A DNA stretch of 16,261 nucleotides from Rhodobiaceae bacterium UBA6963 (lineage in GTDB: Bacteria; Pseudomonadota; Alphaproteobacteria; RS24): NCBI GenBank assembly GCA_002450335.1, contig DJZB01000052.1, positions 1 to 16,261 of the forward strand. The letters run 5' to 3'. Made by a program: the position numbers and the translations under genes. This document shows, piece by piece, positions 1-6,394 of the stretch; position 1 is the stretch's first letter, and each line of letters opens with the position of its first letter. The notes beneath the pieces were generated by a model that saw nothing but the letters and a program-made list of their open reading frames with translations, did not search any database and was not told where the DNA came from.

Positions 1-39
1 GAAGAAGCACCTGCTGAAGAGGCACCTGCTGAAGAGGCT
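1..39 (+). repeat. 15-bp tandem repeat inside the rpsP tail
   Basis: Two 15-bp units (1-15 and 16-30) differ at one base, and a partial third unit (31-39) follows. Each unit encodes Glu-Glu-Ala-Pro-Ala. The array lies in frame within the acidic tail, so changes in unit number would alter tail length without a frameshift. It may continue upstream of the window. Confidence 0.75.
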
Positions 40-54
40 GAAAAGGAAGACTAA
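1..54 (+). CDS. rpsP: 30S ribosomal protein S16, C-terminal end (partial)
   Basis: Only the last 17 codons and the TAA stop (52-54) are inside the window; the gene begins upstream. The visible residues, EEAPAEEAPAEEAEKED, form an acidic Ala/Pro/Glu tail without globular sequence. S16 is a small-subunit protein that binds 16S rRNA early in assembly. The identification rests on context: rpsP directly precedes rimM and trmD in very many bacteria, and alphaproteobacterial S16 proteins often carry an acidic Ala/Glu-rich tail like this one. The conserved S16 core is not visible, so the call is an inference. The stop codon abuts the proposed TTG start of rimM, which suggests an operon with translational coupling. 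Confidence 0.8.
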   Translation, partial: EEAPAEEAPAEEAEKED

Positions 55-57
55 TTG
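41..57 (+). promoter_or_regulatory. Ribosome-binding site and TTG start favouring the long rimM form
   Basis: AAGGAAGA at 43-50 lies inside the last codons of rpsP, four bases before the TTG at 55. The alternative ATG at 154 has no purine-rich site upstream. This is the main reason for choosing the TTG start. The site fits ribosomes finishing rpsP and re-initiating directly on rimM. Confidence 0.5.
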
Positions 58-648
58 GCGTCTCAAAAAAGCGGAGATGCAGAGAATGCTCAGGGCGTGC
101 CTTCCATTGATGCGCCCTCGCCTTCCGGTGATGCAAACGGCAATCGTGATACTATGCGTATATGTGTGGGCGCGGTTGCCGGTGCTCATGGGGTGAAGGG
201 GGATGTCAGAATTAAGACATTCACTGAAAACCCCATGGATATAGCCGCTTATGGCGCTCTGTCAGATGAGGCCGGGCAAAATACTTTTGAGATTCTAAAC
301 ACTTATCCTGACAAAATGGGCGCACGCGTTCGGTTTAGAAACGTCACCTCGCGGTCACAGGCAGAGGCCCTGAAAGGGACGCGTCTTTATGTTGAGCGCG
401 ACCACCTTCCCGAACTTGATGAGGAAGATTTTTATCATGCCGATTTAATCGGACTTACGGCGGTGACCGTTCAAGGTGAAAAGCTGGGTATGGTTAAAGC
501 CGTCCATAATTTTGGTTCAGCCGATTTGCTGGAGATTGAAGGTCAGTTCATTCCCTTTACCAAAATCAATGTGCCTGAAATTGATTTTAAACTGGGAACG
601 CTTACAATTATTCCTCCACAAGATTTTGAAGATGAGGCAAGCGAATGA
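55..648 (+). CDS. rimM: Ribosome maturation factor RimM
   Basis: RimM binds protein S19 in the 30S head and helps late 16S rRNA processing and assembly in the cytoplasm. The N-terminal domain is marked by the glycine-rich segment VGAVAGAHGVKGDVR (about residues 38-52). The C-terminal PRC-barrel begins near DFYHADLIGL and ends with the IPFTKINVPEID strand region. The start is uncertain. The TTG at 55 gives 197 aa, abuts the rpsP stop, and has a good Shine-Dalgarno (AAGGAAGA, 43-50). The first ATG, at 154, gives 164 aa beginning MRICVGAVAG, closer to usual RimM length, but has no clear ribosome-binding site. I prefer TTG. Residues 1-33 would then be a polar, Ser/Asp/Gly/Pro-rich extension outside the conserved fold. 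The gene overlaps trmD by 4 bp. Confidence 0.93.
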   Translation: MASQKSGDAENAQGVPSIDAPSPSGDANGNRDTMRICVGAVAGAHGVKGDVRIKTFTENPMDIAAYGALSDEAGQNTFEILNTYPDKMGARVRFRNVTSRSQAEALKGTRLYVERDHLPELDEEDFYHADLIGLTAVTVQGEKLGMVKAVHNFGSADLLEIEGQFIPFTKINVPEIDFKLGTLTIIPPQDFEDEASE

Positions 649-1343
649 GTTGGCAAGCCTGTGTGATTACCCTTTTACCGGAAGCCTTTCCGGGCATGTT
701 GGGGCATGCGTTGGCGGGCCGTGCATTGGATGAGGGTGTCTGGTCGCTTGATATTGTCGCGCTACGCGATTTTGGTACAGGCAAGCATCAATCTGTAGAT
801 GACACACCTTCTGGCGGCGGCGCAGGTATGGTTTTACGCGCTGATATAGCGGCGGCGGCCTATGATGCGGCAATTGCGGCTCATCCCGGTTTGCCGGTTA
901 TGGCCATGACCCCGCGCGGCAAACCTCTTACCCAGAAACGGGTTCAGGAGTTGGCAGACGGCCCGGGGCTCATAGTTTTTTGCTCACGTTTTGAAGGTGT
1001 GGATGAACGTTTTTACGACACACGCACAGTTGAGGAAGTGAGCCTTGGCGATTATGTATTGTCCGGCGGGGAGGTTGCCGCGCAGGTAGTGCTGGATGCG
1101 GCTTTGCGTCTGCGCCCCGGCGTCATGGGTGATGTGCGTTCGGGTGAAGATGAAAGTTTTTCAGCCGGGTTATTGGAATATCCCCATTATACACGCCCGG
1201 CAGAGTTTGAAGGGCATCGTATCCCCGACATTCTCACCTCAGGTGATCACGCCAAGGTAGATGCATGGCGGCAGGAGATGTCTGAACACATAACCCGCGA
1301 AAGACGACCTGATTTGTGGGAAATGTACAAAAAAAAGCCCTAA
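645..1343 (+). CDS. trmD: tRNA (guanine(37)-N1)-methyltransferase TrmD
   Basis: TrmD transfers a methyl group from S-adenosylmethionine to N1 of G37 in tRNAs with G36, preventing +1 frameshifting. It is a SPOUT-class homodimer with a trefoil knot. Visible family motifs are DDTPSGGGAGM (52-62), MTPRGKPLTQ (88-97), CSRFEGVDERF (113-123) and the knot segment LGDYVLSGGE (134-143). The flexible catalytic loop is followed by SFSAGLLEYPHYTRPAEFEG (171-190). The length, 232 aa, is normal for the family. Aligned on the SF..GLL..PHYTRP anchor, the position of the E. coli catalytic Asp169 appears to be Glu170 here, with Asp169 next to it. The ATG lies in an ATGA overlap with the rimM stop, indicating coupled translation. 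Confidence 0.97.
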   Translation: MSWQACVITLLPEAFPGMLGHALAGRALDEGVWSLDIVALRDFGTGKHQSVDDTPSGGGAGMVLRADIAAAAYDAAIAAHPGLPVMAMTPRGKPLTQKRVQELADGPGLIVFCSRFEGVDERFYDTRTVEEVSLGDYVLSGGEVAAQVVLDAALRLRPGVMGDVRSGEDESFSAGLLEYPHYTRPAEFEGHRIPDILTSGDHAKVDAWRQEMSEHITRERRPDLWEMYKKKP

Positions 1344-1365
1344 TCGGGTGAATTTTACCGATTTT
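1342..1365 (+). terminator. Weak candidate terminator overlapping the trmD stop
   Basis: AATCGG-GT (1342-1349, one bulged G) can pair with ACCGATT (1357-1363) around a GAATTTT loop, and TTTT spans 1362-1365. The stem is short and AT-rich, the T run is only four bases, and the trmD stop codon lies in the 5' arm. Partial termination or none is quite possible. Confidence 0.3.
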
Positions 1366-1468
1366 AACGCCTATAATATCCATCTTGTATTTATATAGTG
1401 AAATTAGCTGTTTTTATGGGCAAAAAAGGGTGACAAGGGTCAGTTTCCATGGTAATTGCCCCCATTCG

Positions 1469-1495
1469 GTTGGGAACAATGTTCCTATGACCAAC
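1469..1495 (+). promoter_or_regulatory. Hairpin in the rplS upstream region
   Basis: GTTGG (1469-1473) pairs with CCAAC (1491-1495) and GAAC (1474-1477) pairs with GTTC (1481-1484), giving nine base pairs with an AAT loop and a six-base bulge on the 3' side. The core GGAAC-AAT-GTTCC is also a DNA inverted repeat, so a protein operator is an alternative reading. No function is established. Confidence 0.35.
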
Positions 1496-1547
1496 ACTCT
1501 TTTGTGCCGATAAACTGTAATTAACATACTCGGCTTGGTTTTATAGG

Positions 1548-1570
1548 GGTCTTAAAGGCCGTTTTAAGCC
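1548..1570 (+). promoter_or_regulatory. Hairpin just before the rplS start
   Basis: GG (1548-1549) and CTTAAA (1551-1556) pair with TTTAAG (1563-1568) and CC (1569-1570), with T1550 bulged and a GGCCGT loop. The stem ends 20 bp before the preferred rplS ATG at 1591. No T run follows, so it is not a terminator. A role in controlling L19 translation is a guess based on position. Confidence 0.35.
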
Positions 1571-1590
1571 AGTTTATAATGGATGATGCC

Positions 1591-2052
1591 ATGAACTTGA
1601 TTGATGAACTGAACCGCGAACATATTGCAGAGATTGCTGCAGATAAAAACGTGCCGGATTTCCAAGCCGGAGACACGTTAAAGGTGAATGTGAAAGTTAA
1701 AGAAGGCACACGCGAGCGTATTCAGGCCTATGAAGGTGTGTGTATTGCCCGCTCAGGCAGTGGCCTCAATGCAAGCTTTACAGTGCGCAAAATCAGCTAT
1801 GGTGAAGGTGTTGAGCGTGTTTTTCCGATTTACAGCCCACTGGTTGACAGTATTGAGGTGGTTCGTCGTGGACGTGTTCGTCGCGCAAAACTCTATTATC
1901 TGCGCGGATTGACTGGTAAAGCAGCCAGAATTACCGAGCGCAGGACAGCTCGTAAAGTCGCTGAAAATGTTGCTGTGGATGCCCAGCCGGCGCAAGAAGA
2001 ATCTCAAGTCGACACTGCTGAGGCAACCACTACAGATAGCGGTGCTGAATAA
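1591..2052 (+). CDS. rplS: 50S ribosomal protein L19
   Basis: L19 sits at the 30S-50S interface of the large subunit. The sequence starts MNLIDELNREHIAE, typical of L19 N termini. The core motifs are PDFQAGDTLKVNVKVKEGTR, the YEGVCIARSGSGLNASFTVR region, GVERVFPIYSPLVDSIEVV and the basic RRGRVRRAKLYYLRGLTGKA segment. From 1591 the protein is 153 aa against about 115-125 in most bacteria. The excess is a C-terminal Ala/Gln/Glu/Thr-rich acidic tail, similar in character to the S16 tail. An upstream in-frame ATG at 1579 would add MDDA. I prefer 1591 because it matches family starts and has GGATG at 1581-1585 as a weak ribosome-binding site. A strong hairpin terminator follows. Confidence 0.95.
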   Translation: MNLIDELNREHIAEIAADKNVPDFQAGDTLKVNVKVKEGTRERIQAYEGVCIARSGSGLNASFTVRKISYGEGVERVFPIYSPLVDSIEVVRRGRVRRAKLYYLRGLTGKAARITERRTARKVAENVAVDAQPAQEESQVDTAEATTTDSGAE

Positions 2053-2068
2053 GCCCCTGATTTCTTGA

Positions 2069-2092
2069 ATGCCATTCATTATGGCATCTTTT
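2069..2092 (+). terminator. Intrinsic terminator after rplS
   Basis: A perfect 7-bp stem, ATGCCAT (2069-2075) with ATGGCAT (2081-2087), closes a TCATT loop. C and TTTT follow (2088-2092), then AGTTT. It begins 16 bp after the rplS stop and probably separates the ribosomal-protein unit from the leucine genes. The stem is short with only three G-C pairs, so read-through is possible. Confidence 0.6.
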
Positions 2093-2099
2093 AGTTTAT

Positions 2100-2132
2100 G
2101 CCCTGGCCGTTAAATTTCATTCAATTCAGGGC
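2100..2132 (+). promoter_or_regulatory. Inverted repeat between the rplS terminator and leuC
   Basis: GCCCTG (2100-2105) is the exact reverse complement of CAGGGC (2127-2132), 21 bp apart. It lies just before the leuC ribosome-binding site (GGAGAGG, 2139-2145). It could be an operator or an mRNA stem. TGTTTT follows the right arm, but the loop is large for a terminator. No regulator is identifiable. Confidence 0.3.
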
Positions 2133-2152
2133 TGTTTTGGAGAGGTGAACTC

Positions 2153-3562
2153 ATGTCTCATACGACGCTCTATGATAAAATCTGGCAGGCGCATCTTGTC
2201 GATGAACAAGACGACGGCAATTGCCTTCTTTACATTGACAGGCACCTCATTCATGAGGTCACCAGCCCGCAAGCTTTTGAAGGGTTGAGAATGTCCGGGC
2301 GTCAGGTTCGCGTGCCATCCAAAACGCTTGCTGTCGCTGACCATAACATTCCGACAACCAACCGCGCCGGTGGTGTTGAGGCTATTGAAGACGAGCAAAG
2401 CCGTATTCAAATCGAGACACTTGAAAAAAACTGTGCTGAATTCGGCATTGACCATATTGGTATGATGGATTTGCGTCAGGGTATTGTGCATGTCACCGGT
2501 CCTGAAGAAGGTTTTACCATGCCGGGTCTGACCATTGTTTGTGGTGATAGCCATACCTCGACACACGGTGCGTTTGGCGCCCTCGCTCATGGTATTGGTA
2601 CCTCTGAGGTGGAGCATGTGCTTGCCACGCAGACTTTGGCACAACGCAAAGCGAAAAATTTCCGTGTCAATGTTGTTGGTGATGCGCCCGATTACATCAC
2701 GGCGAAAGATATTGCCCTTGCCGTGATTGGTGAAATCGGTACGGCCGGTGGTACAGGCTATGTTCTTGAATATGCCGGCCCTGCAATTGAAGCGCTGACG
2801 ATGGAAGGGCGGATGACGCTCTGTAACATGTCCATCGAAGCGGGCGCGCGCGCCGGATTGATTGCGCCGGATGAAAAGACATTTGAGTATTTAAAAGACA
2901 GACCAAGAGCGCCAAAAGGCGCAGACTGGGAAGCTGCCGTCGCTTATTGGCAAACATTGCGCTCTGATTCTGATGCTGTTTTTGACCGTGAAATCACGAT
3001 TGATGCGGCTAATTTGCCACCACTCGTTACATGGGGAACAAGCCCTCAGGATGTGATTTCCATCAATGGCCGCGTCCCCGACCCTGCCGCGATTGACAAT
3101 GAAGCGCGTCGCAAGGCAACAGAGCGTGCGCTGGCCTATATGGGGCTGGAGGCAGATATGCCGGTTCAGTCAATTGAGATTGACCGCGTTTTTATCGGGT
3201 CTTGCACCAATAGCCGGATTGAGGATTTACGCGCCGCCGCAAAAGTGATTGAAGGCAAAAAAGTGTCTGACCGTGTTAATGCGATGGTTGTGCCGGGTTC
3301 TGGTCTCGTCAAAAAGCAGGCTGAAGAAGAAGGTCTAGATAAGGTTTTCCTTGATGCCGGTTTTGAATGGCGTGACCCGGGATGCTCTATGTGTCTGGCA
3401 ATGAATGCGGATAAACTATCCCCGCAGGAACGTTGTGCGTCAACGTCGAACAGAAATTTTGAAGGGCGTCAGGGTCGTGAAGGTCGGACGCATCTTGTTT
3501 CGCCTGCTATGGCGGCTGCAGCCGCCATTCGCGGTCATTTTGTCGATATTCGTGACTTTTAA
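2153..3562 (+). CDS. leuC: 3-isopropylmalate dehydratase large subunit
   Basis: LeuC with LeuD isomerises 2-isopropylmalate to 3-isopropylmalate, the second step of leucine synthesis, in the cytoplasm. It is an aconitase-family protein with a [4Fe-4S] cluster. The probable cluster ligands are Cys351 (GSCTNSR), Cys411 and Cys414 (PGCSMCLAMN), with the same 60- and 3-residue spacing as the E. coli enzyme. CGDSHTSTHGAFGALAHGIG and the SEVEHVLATQTL stretch are also diagnostic. The length, 469 aa, is standard. The ATG follows GGAGAGG by seven bases. leuD begins 15 bp after the stop. leuA is not in this window, so the first committed step is encoded elsewhere or outside the sequence shown. Confidence 0.98.
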   Translation: MSHTTLYDKIWQAHLVDEQDDGNCLLYIDRHLIHEVTSPQAFEGLRMSGRQVRVPSKTLAVADHNIPTTNRAGGVEAIEDEQSRIQIETLEKNCAEFGIDHIGMMDLRQGIVHVTGPEEGFTMPGLTIVCGDSHTSTHGAFGALAHGIGTSEVEHVLATQTLAQRKAKNFRVNVVGDAPDYITAKDIALAVIGEIGTAGGTGYVLEYAGPAIEALTMEGRMTLCNMSIEAGARAGLIAPDEKTFEYLKDRPRAPKGADWEAAVAYWQTLRSDSDAVFDREITIDAANLPPLVTWGTSPQDVISINGRVPDPAAIDNEARRKATERALAYMGLEADMPVQSIEIDRVFIGSCTNSRIEDLRAAAKVIEGKKVSDRVNAMVVPGSGLVKKQAEEEGLDKVFLDAGFEWRDPGCSMCLAMNADKLSPQERCASTSNRNFEGRQGREGRTHLVSPAMAAAAAIRGHFVDIRDF

Positions 3563-3577
3563 TCAGAGGCTAAGCTA

Positions 3578-4180
3578 ATGGAAAAATTTACAACTTTTGA
3601 AGGCATCGCCGCTCCGCTTGATATGATTAATGTCGATACGGACATGATTGTGCCAAAGCAGTTTTTGAAAACAATTAAGCGCTCCGGTTTGGGCGCAAAT
3701 GTTTTTGATGAAATGCGCTTTCGTCCTGACGGGTCTGAAATTGAGGATTTTGTTCTTAATCAATCGGATTACCGTCAGTCGCAAATTCTGGTTGCCGGCG
3801 ATAATTTCGGCTGTGGGTCCAGCCGAGAGCACGCGCCATGGGCATTGCTGGATTTTGGCTTCCGCTGTGTAATCGCGCCGAGTTTTGCAGATATTTTCTT
3901 CAATAATTGCTTCAAGAACGGCATTTTGCCGATTGCACTGCCTCAGGCTGAAGTTGACAAACTAATGTCCGATGCCAAGCAAGGCAACGGCACAGTGCTG
4001 TCGATTAATCTTGAGGCGCAAACCATCACGCGTCCAAATGGTGAAGCGATTGCTTTCGATGTTGATCCGTTCAGAAAAAATTGTCTCATAGAAGGTTTGG
4101 ATGATATTGGTCTGACCTTGAAAAAAAGTGAAAAAATTGACGCTTTTGAAGCCGAACGCAATCAACTTGCATGGCGTTAA
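3578..4180 (+). CDS. leuD: 3-isopropylmalate dehydratase small subunit
   Basis: LeuD is the swivel-domain partner of LeuC and completes the active site of the isomerase. The family signature FGCGSSREHAPWALLDFG lies at about residues 77-94 and holds the Ser/Arg substrate-binding residues. Further matches are NVDTDMIVPKQFLKTI near the N terminus and the IIAPSFADIF-like segment CVIAPSFADIFFNNCFKNGILPI. The length, 200 aa, is typical of proteobacterial LeuD. The gene starts 15 bp after leuC with only a modest purine-rich site (AGAGG), consistent with co-translation with leuC. A 78-bp gap then precedes leuB. Confidence 0.98.
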   Translation: MEKFTTFEGIAAPLDMINVDTDMIVPKQFLKTIKRSGLGANVFDEMRFRPDGSEIEDFVLNQSDYRQSQILVAGDNFGCGSSREHAPWALLDFGFRCVIAPSFADIFFNNCFKNGILPIALPQAEVDKLMSDAKQGNGTVLSINLEAQTITRPNGEAIAFDVDPFRKNCLIEGLDDIGLTLKKSEKIDAFEAERNQLAWR

Positions 4181-4200
4181 ATGAGTTTAAAATAAGTCTT

Positions 4201-4235
4201 AGATGGGTCTAGACACATTTAATTCTAGAAAATCT
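4201..4235 (+). promoter_or_regulatory. Stem-loop between leuD and leuB
   Basis: Two copies of the palindrome TCTAGA (4208-4213 and 4224-4229) can pair around a ten-base loop. AGAT (4201-4204) can extend the stem with ATCT (4232-4235) across a small internal loop. No T run follows, so a terminator is unlikely. It may stabilise or process the leu mRNA. The leuB ribosome-binding site (AAGAGG) lies downstream and outside the stem. Confidence 0.35.
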
Positions 4236-4258
4236 GGCTTTTAATAAGAGGTAACCCC

Positions 4259-5371
4259 ATGGGTAAAATATTAATGCTTCCGGGCGATGGTATAGGTACG
4301 GAAGTAATGGCTGAAGTGCGACGTATCATTGACTGGTTCGGCACACAGCGCGGATTTGATGTCACCATAGATGAAGATCTTGTTGGCGGATGTGCCTATG
4401 ATGCGCATGGTCAGGCGATTTCAGATGCTGCGATGGAAAAAGCACATCAATCCGACGCGGTCATGCTTGGTGCTGTCGGTGGACCTCAATGGGATGGTGT
4501 TGCTTATGATGTGCGCCCCGAAGCGGGGCTTCTCAGATTGCGGGGTGAATTGGGGCTGTTTGCTAATTTACGTCCGGCAATTTGCTTTTCAGCCCTTGCT
4601 GATGCGTCTTCTTTAAAGCGCGATATTATTGAAGGTCTGGATATTCTGATTGTACGTGAATTGACCGGCGGGGTTTATTTCGGTGAGCCGCGCGGGATTG
4701 AAGATCTTGGTAATGGTCAAAGACGCGGCGTGAACACTCAGGTCTATGAGACATATGAAATTGAACGTATTGCCCGTGTCGCCGGTGACCTCGCCATGAA
4801 AAGAGACAAGCGACTGGCTTCGGCTGAAAAACGCAATGTAATGGAAAGTGGCCTTCTTTGGAATGAGGAAGTCACCCGCGTCATAGGTAATGAGTTTCCC
4901 GAACTTGAGCTTGAGCATGTACTGGCTGATAATTGTGCCATGCAACTTGTTCGAAATCCGAAGCAATATGATGTCTTGGTAACGGATAATCTATTTGGTG
5001 ACCTGTTATCGGATGTAGCTGCGATGTTGACCGGCTCACTTGGCATGTTGCCGTCTGCGGCGCTCGGCGCGGCAGATGATGAAGGTCGTTCCAAAGCCAT
5101 GTATGAACCCGTACACGGTTCTGCGCCTGATATTGCTGGGCAAGGCATTGCCAATCCGATTGCCACTATCATGTCTTTTGCAATGGCGCTGAGATATAGT
5201 TTTAATCGTGGTCAGGATGCAGATTTGCTGGAAGCATCTGTGACGCATGTTTTGGATAAGGGCATTCGTTGTGGAGATATTATGCAGGCCGGCATGGGAA
5301 AAGTCGGCACTGTGGGAATGGGCGATGCGGTATTAGCGTCGTTGAATGAGTTGCAGGAGCAATATTCATAA
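4259..5371 (+). CDS. leuB: 3-isopropylmalate dehydrogenase
   Basis: LeuB oxidises and decarboxylates 3-isopropylmalate with NAD+ to give 4-methyl-2-oxopentanoate, the leucine precursor. Family marks are the N-terminal MLPGDGIGTEV (6-16), the substrate arginines in RLRGELGLFANLRP (93-106), RELTGGVYFG (133-142) and the metal-binding segment TDNLFGDLLSDVAAMLTGS (242-260). MYEPVHGSAPDIAG (281-294) forms the NAD-binding region. The length, 370 aa, is normal. The ATG follows AAGAGG at a suitable distance. The stop codon overlaps the asd ATG by one base (TAATG), tying leucine and aspartate-family synthesis into one transcript. Confidence 0.98.
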   Translation: MGKILMLPGDGIGTEVMAEVRRIIDWFGTQRGFDVTIDEDLVGGCAYDAHGQAISDAAMEKAHQSDAVMLGAVGGPQWDGVAYDVRPEAGLLRLRGELGLFANLRPAICFSALADASSLKRDIIEGLDILIVRELTGGVYFGEPRGIEDLGNGQRRGVNTQVYETYEIERIARVAGDLAMKRDKRLASAEKRNVMESGLLWNEEVTRVIGNEFPELELEHVLADNCAMQLVRNPKQYDVLVTDNLFGDLLSDVAAMLTGSLGMLPSAALGAADDEGRSKAMYEPVHGSAPDIAGQGIANPIATIMSFAMALRYSFNRGQDADLLEASVTHVLDKGIRCGDIMQAGMGKVGTVGMGDAVLASLNELQEQYS

Positions 5372-6393
5372 TGGGCTATCGTATTGCCATTGCCGGTGCG
5401 ACCGGAAATGTCGGCAGAGAAATTCTGAATATTTTGTCAGAACGCGGCTTTCCGGCGACAGAAGTTTTCGGGTTGGCTTCTCGCCGCTCACAGGGCCGAG
5501 AAATAAGCTTTGGTGACAAGACACTTAAAGCTTCCGCTATGGAAAACTTTGATTGGTCAAAAGCCGATATCGCGTTGTTTGCTTGCGGTTCTTCCGCAAC
5601 AAAAGAATTCGCGCCGAAAGCTGCGGCTGCAGGATGTATCGTGATTGATAACAGTTCGCTCTACCGCATGGATGAGGATGTCCCGTTGATTGTCCCCGAA
5701 GTTAATCCTGAAGCATTGGCGGGCTACTCAAAGAAAAATATTATTGCCAATCCAAATTGCTCAACCGCCCAACTGGTTGTTGCCTTAAAACCTCTTCACG
5801 ACATTGCCCAAATCAAACGCGTTGTGGTGTCGACTTATCAATCCGTTTCAGGCGCGGGCAATGCCGCTATGGATGAATTATTCACCCAGACCCGAGGCAT
5901 TTTTGTGAATGATGAGACTGTGAAGGAGAATTTCACGAAGCAGATTGCTTTTAATGTCATTCCTCACATTGATGTTTTTATGGATGATGGAAGTACCAAG
6001 GAAGAATGGAAAATGGTTGTCGAGACAAAAAAAATTCTCGATCCAGCCATTGAAATGACCACGACCTGTGTTCGTGTGCCTGTATTTGTCGGGCACTCAG
6101 AAGCCGTGACGATTGAGTTCGCCAAGCCGATTGATGAAAAACAGGCGCGCGAAGCTTTGCGTGAGGCCCCTAGTTTGCTGGTCGTCGATAAAAGAGAAGA
6201 TGGTGGTTATGTCACGCCGGTTGAATGTGTGGGTGATTATGCGACTTTTGTATCGCGTATTCGTAAAGACCCGACTGTTGAAAACGGGCTGAATATTTGG
6301 GTGGTTTCCGACAATCTAAGAAAAGGGGCGGCGTTGAATGCTGTTCAAATCGCTGAGGAACTTGTCGAACGTCACTTAAAGGCCAAAACTTAA
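5371..6393 (+). CDS. asd: Aspartate-semialdehyde dehydrogenase
   Basis: Asd reduces beta-aspartyl phosphate with NADPH to aspartate semialdehyde. This is the branch point to lysine/diaminopimelate and to threonine, methionine and isoleucine. The nucleotide-binding loop GATGNVGREI lies at 9-18. The catalytic cysteine is Cys130 in NPNCSTAQ, the segment STYQSVSGAGNAAMDEL spans 154-170, and the active-site Arg235 and His242 are in RVPVFVGHSEAV. The length, 340 aa, is standard for the short bacterial form. AGGAG at 5355-5359, inside leuB, can serve as its ribosome-binding site. The one-base overlap with leuB and one-base gap to the next gene indicate an operon. Confidence 0.98.
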   Translation: MGYRIAIAGATGNVGREILNILSERGFPATEVFGLASRRSQGREISFGDKTLKASAMENFDWSKADIALFACGSSATKEFAPKAAAAGCIVIDNSSLYRMDEDVPLIVPEVNPEALAGYSKKNIIANPNCSTAQLVVALKPLHDIAQIKRVVVSTYQSVSGAGNAAMDELFTQTRGIFVNDETVKENFTKQIAFNVIPHIDVFMDDGSTKEEWKMVVETKKILDPAIEMTTTCVRVPVFVGHSEAVTIEFAKPIDEKQAREALREAPSLLVVDKREDGGYVTPVECVGDYATFVSRIRKDPTVENGLNIWVVSDNLRKGAALNAVQIAEELVERHLKAKT

Positions 6394-6394
6394 A

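Noticed and set aside
2069..2113. Possible leu leader peptide (ATG at 2069, 14 codons)
   Set aside because: It contains only one leucine codon, lacks a ribosome-binding site and overlaps the rplS terminator, so it does not resemble a leucine attenuator.
2126..2644. 172-codon open frame on the minus strand opposite leuC
   Set aside because: It runs antisense to the conserved N-terminal half of leuC, shows no family motif, and no other gene here lies on the minus strand.
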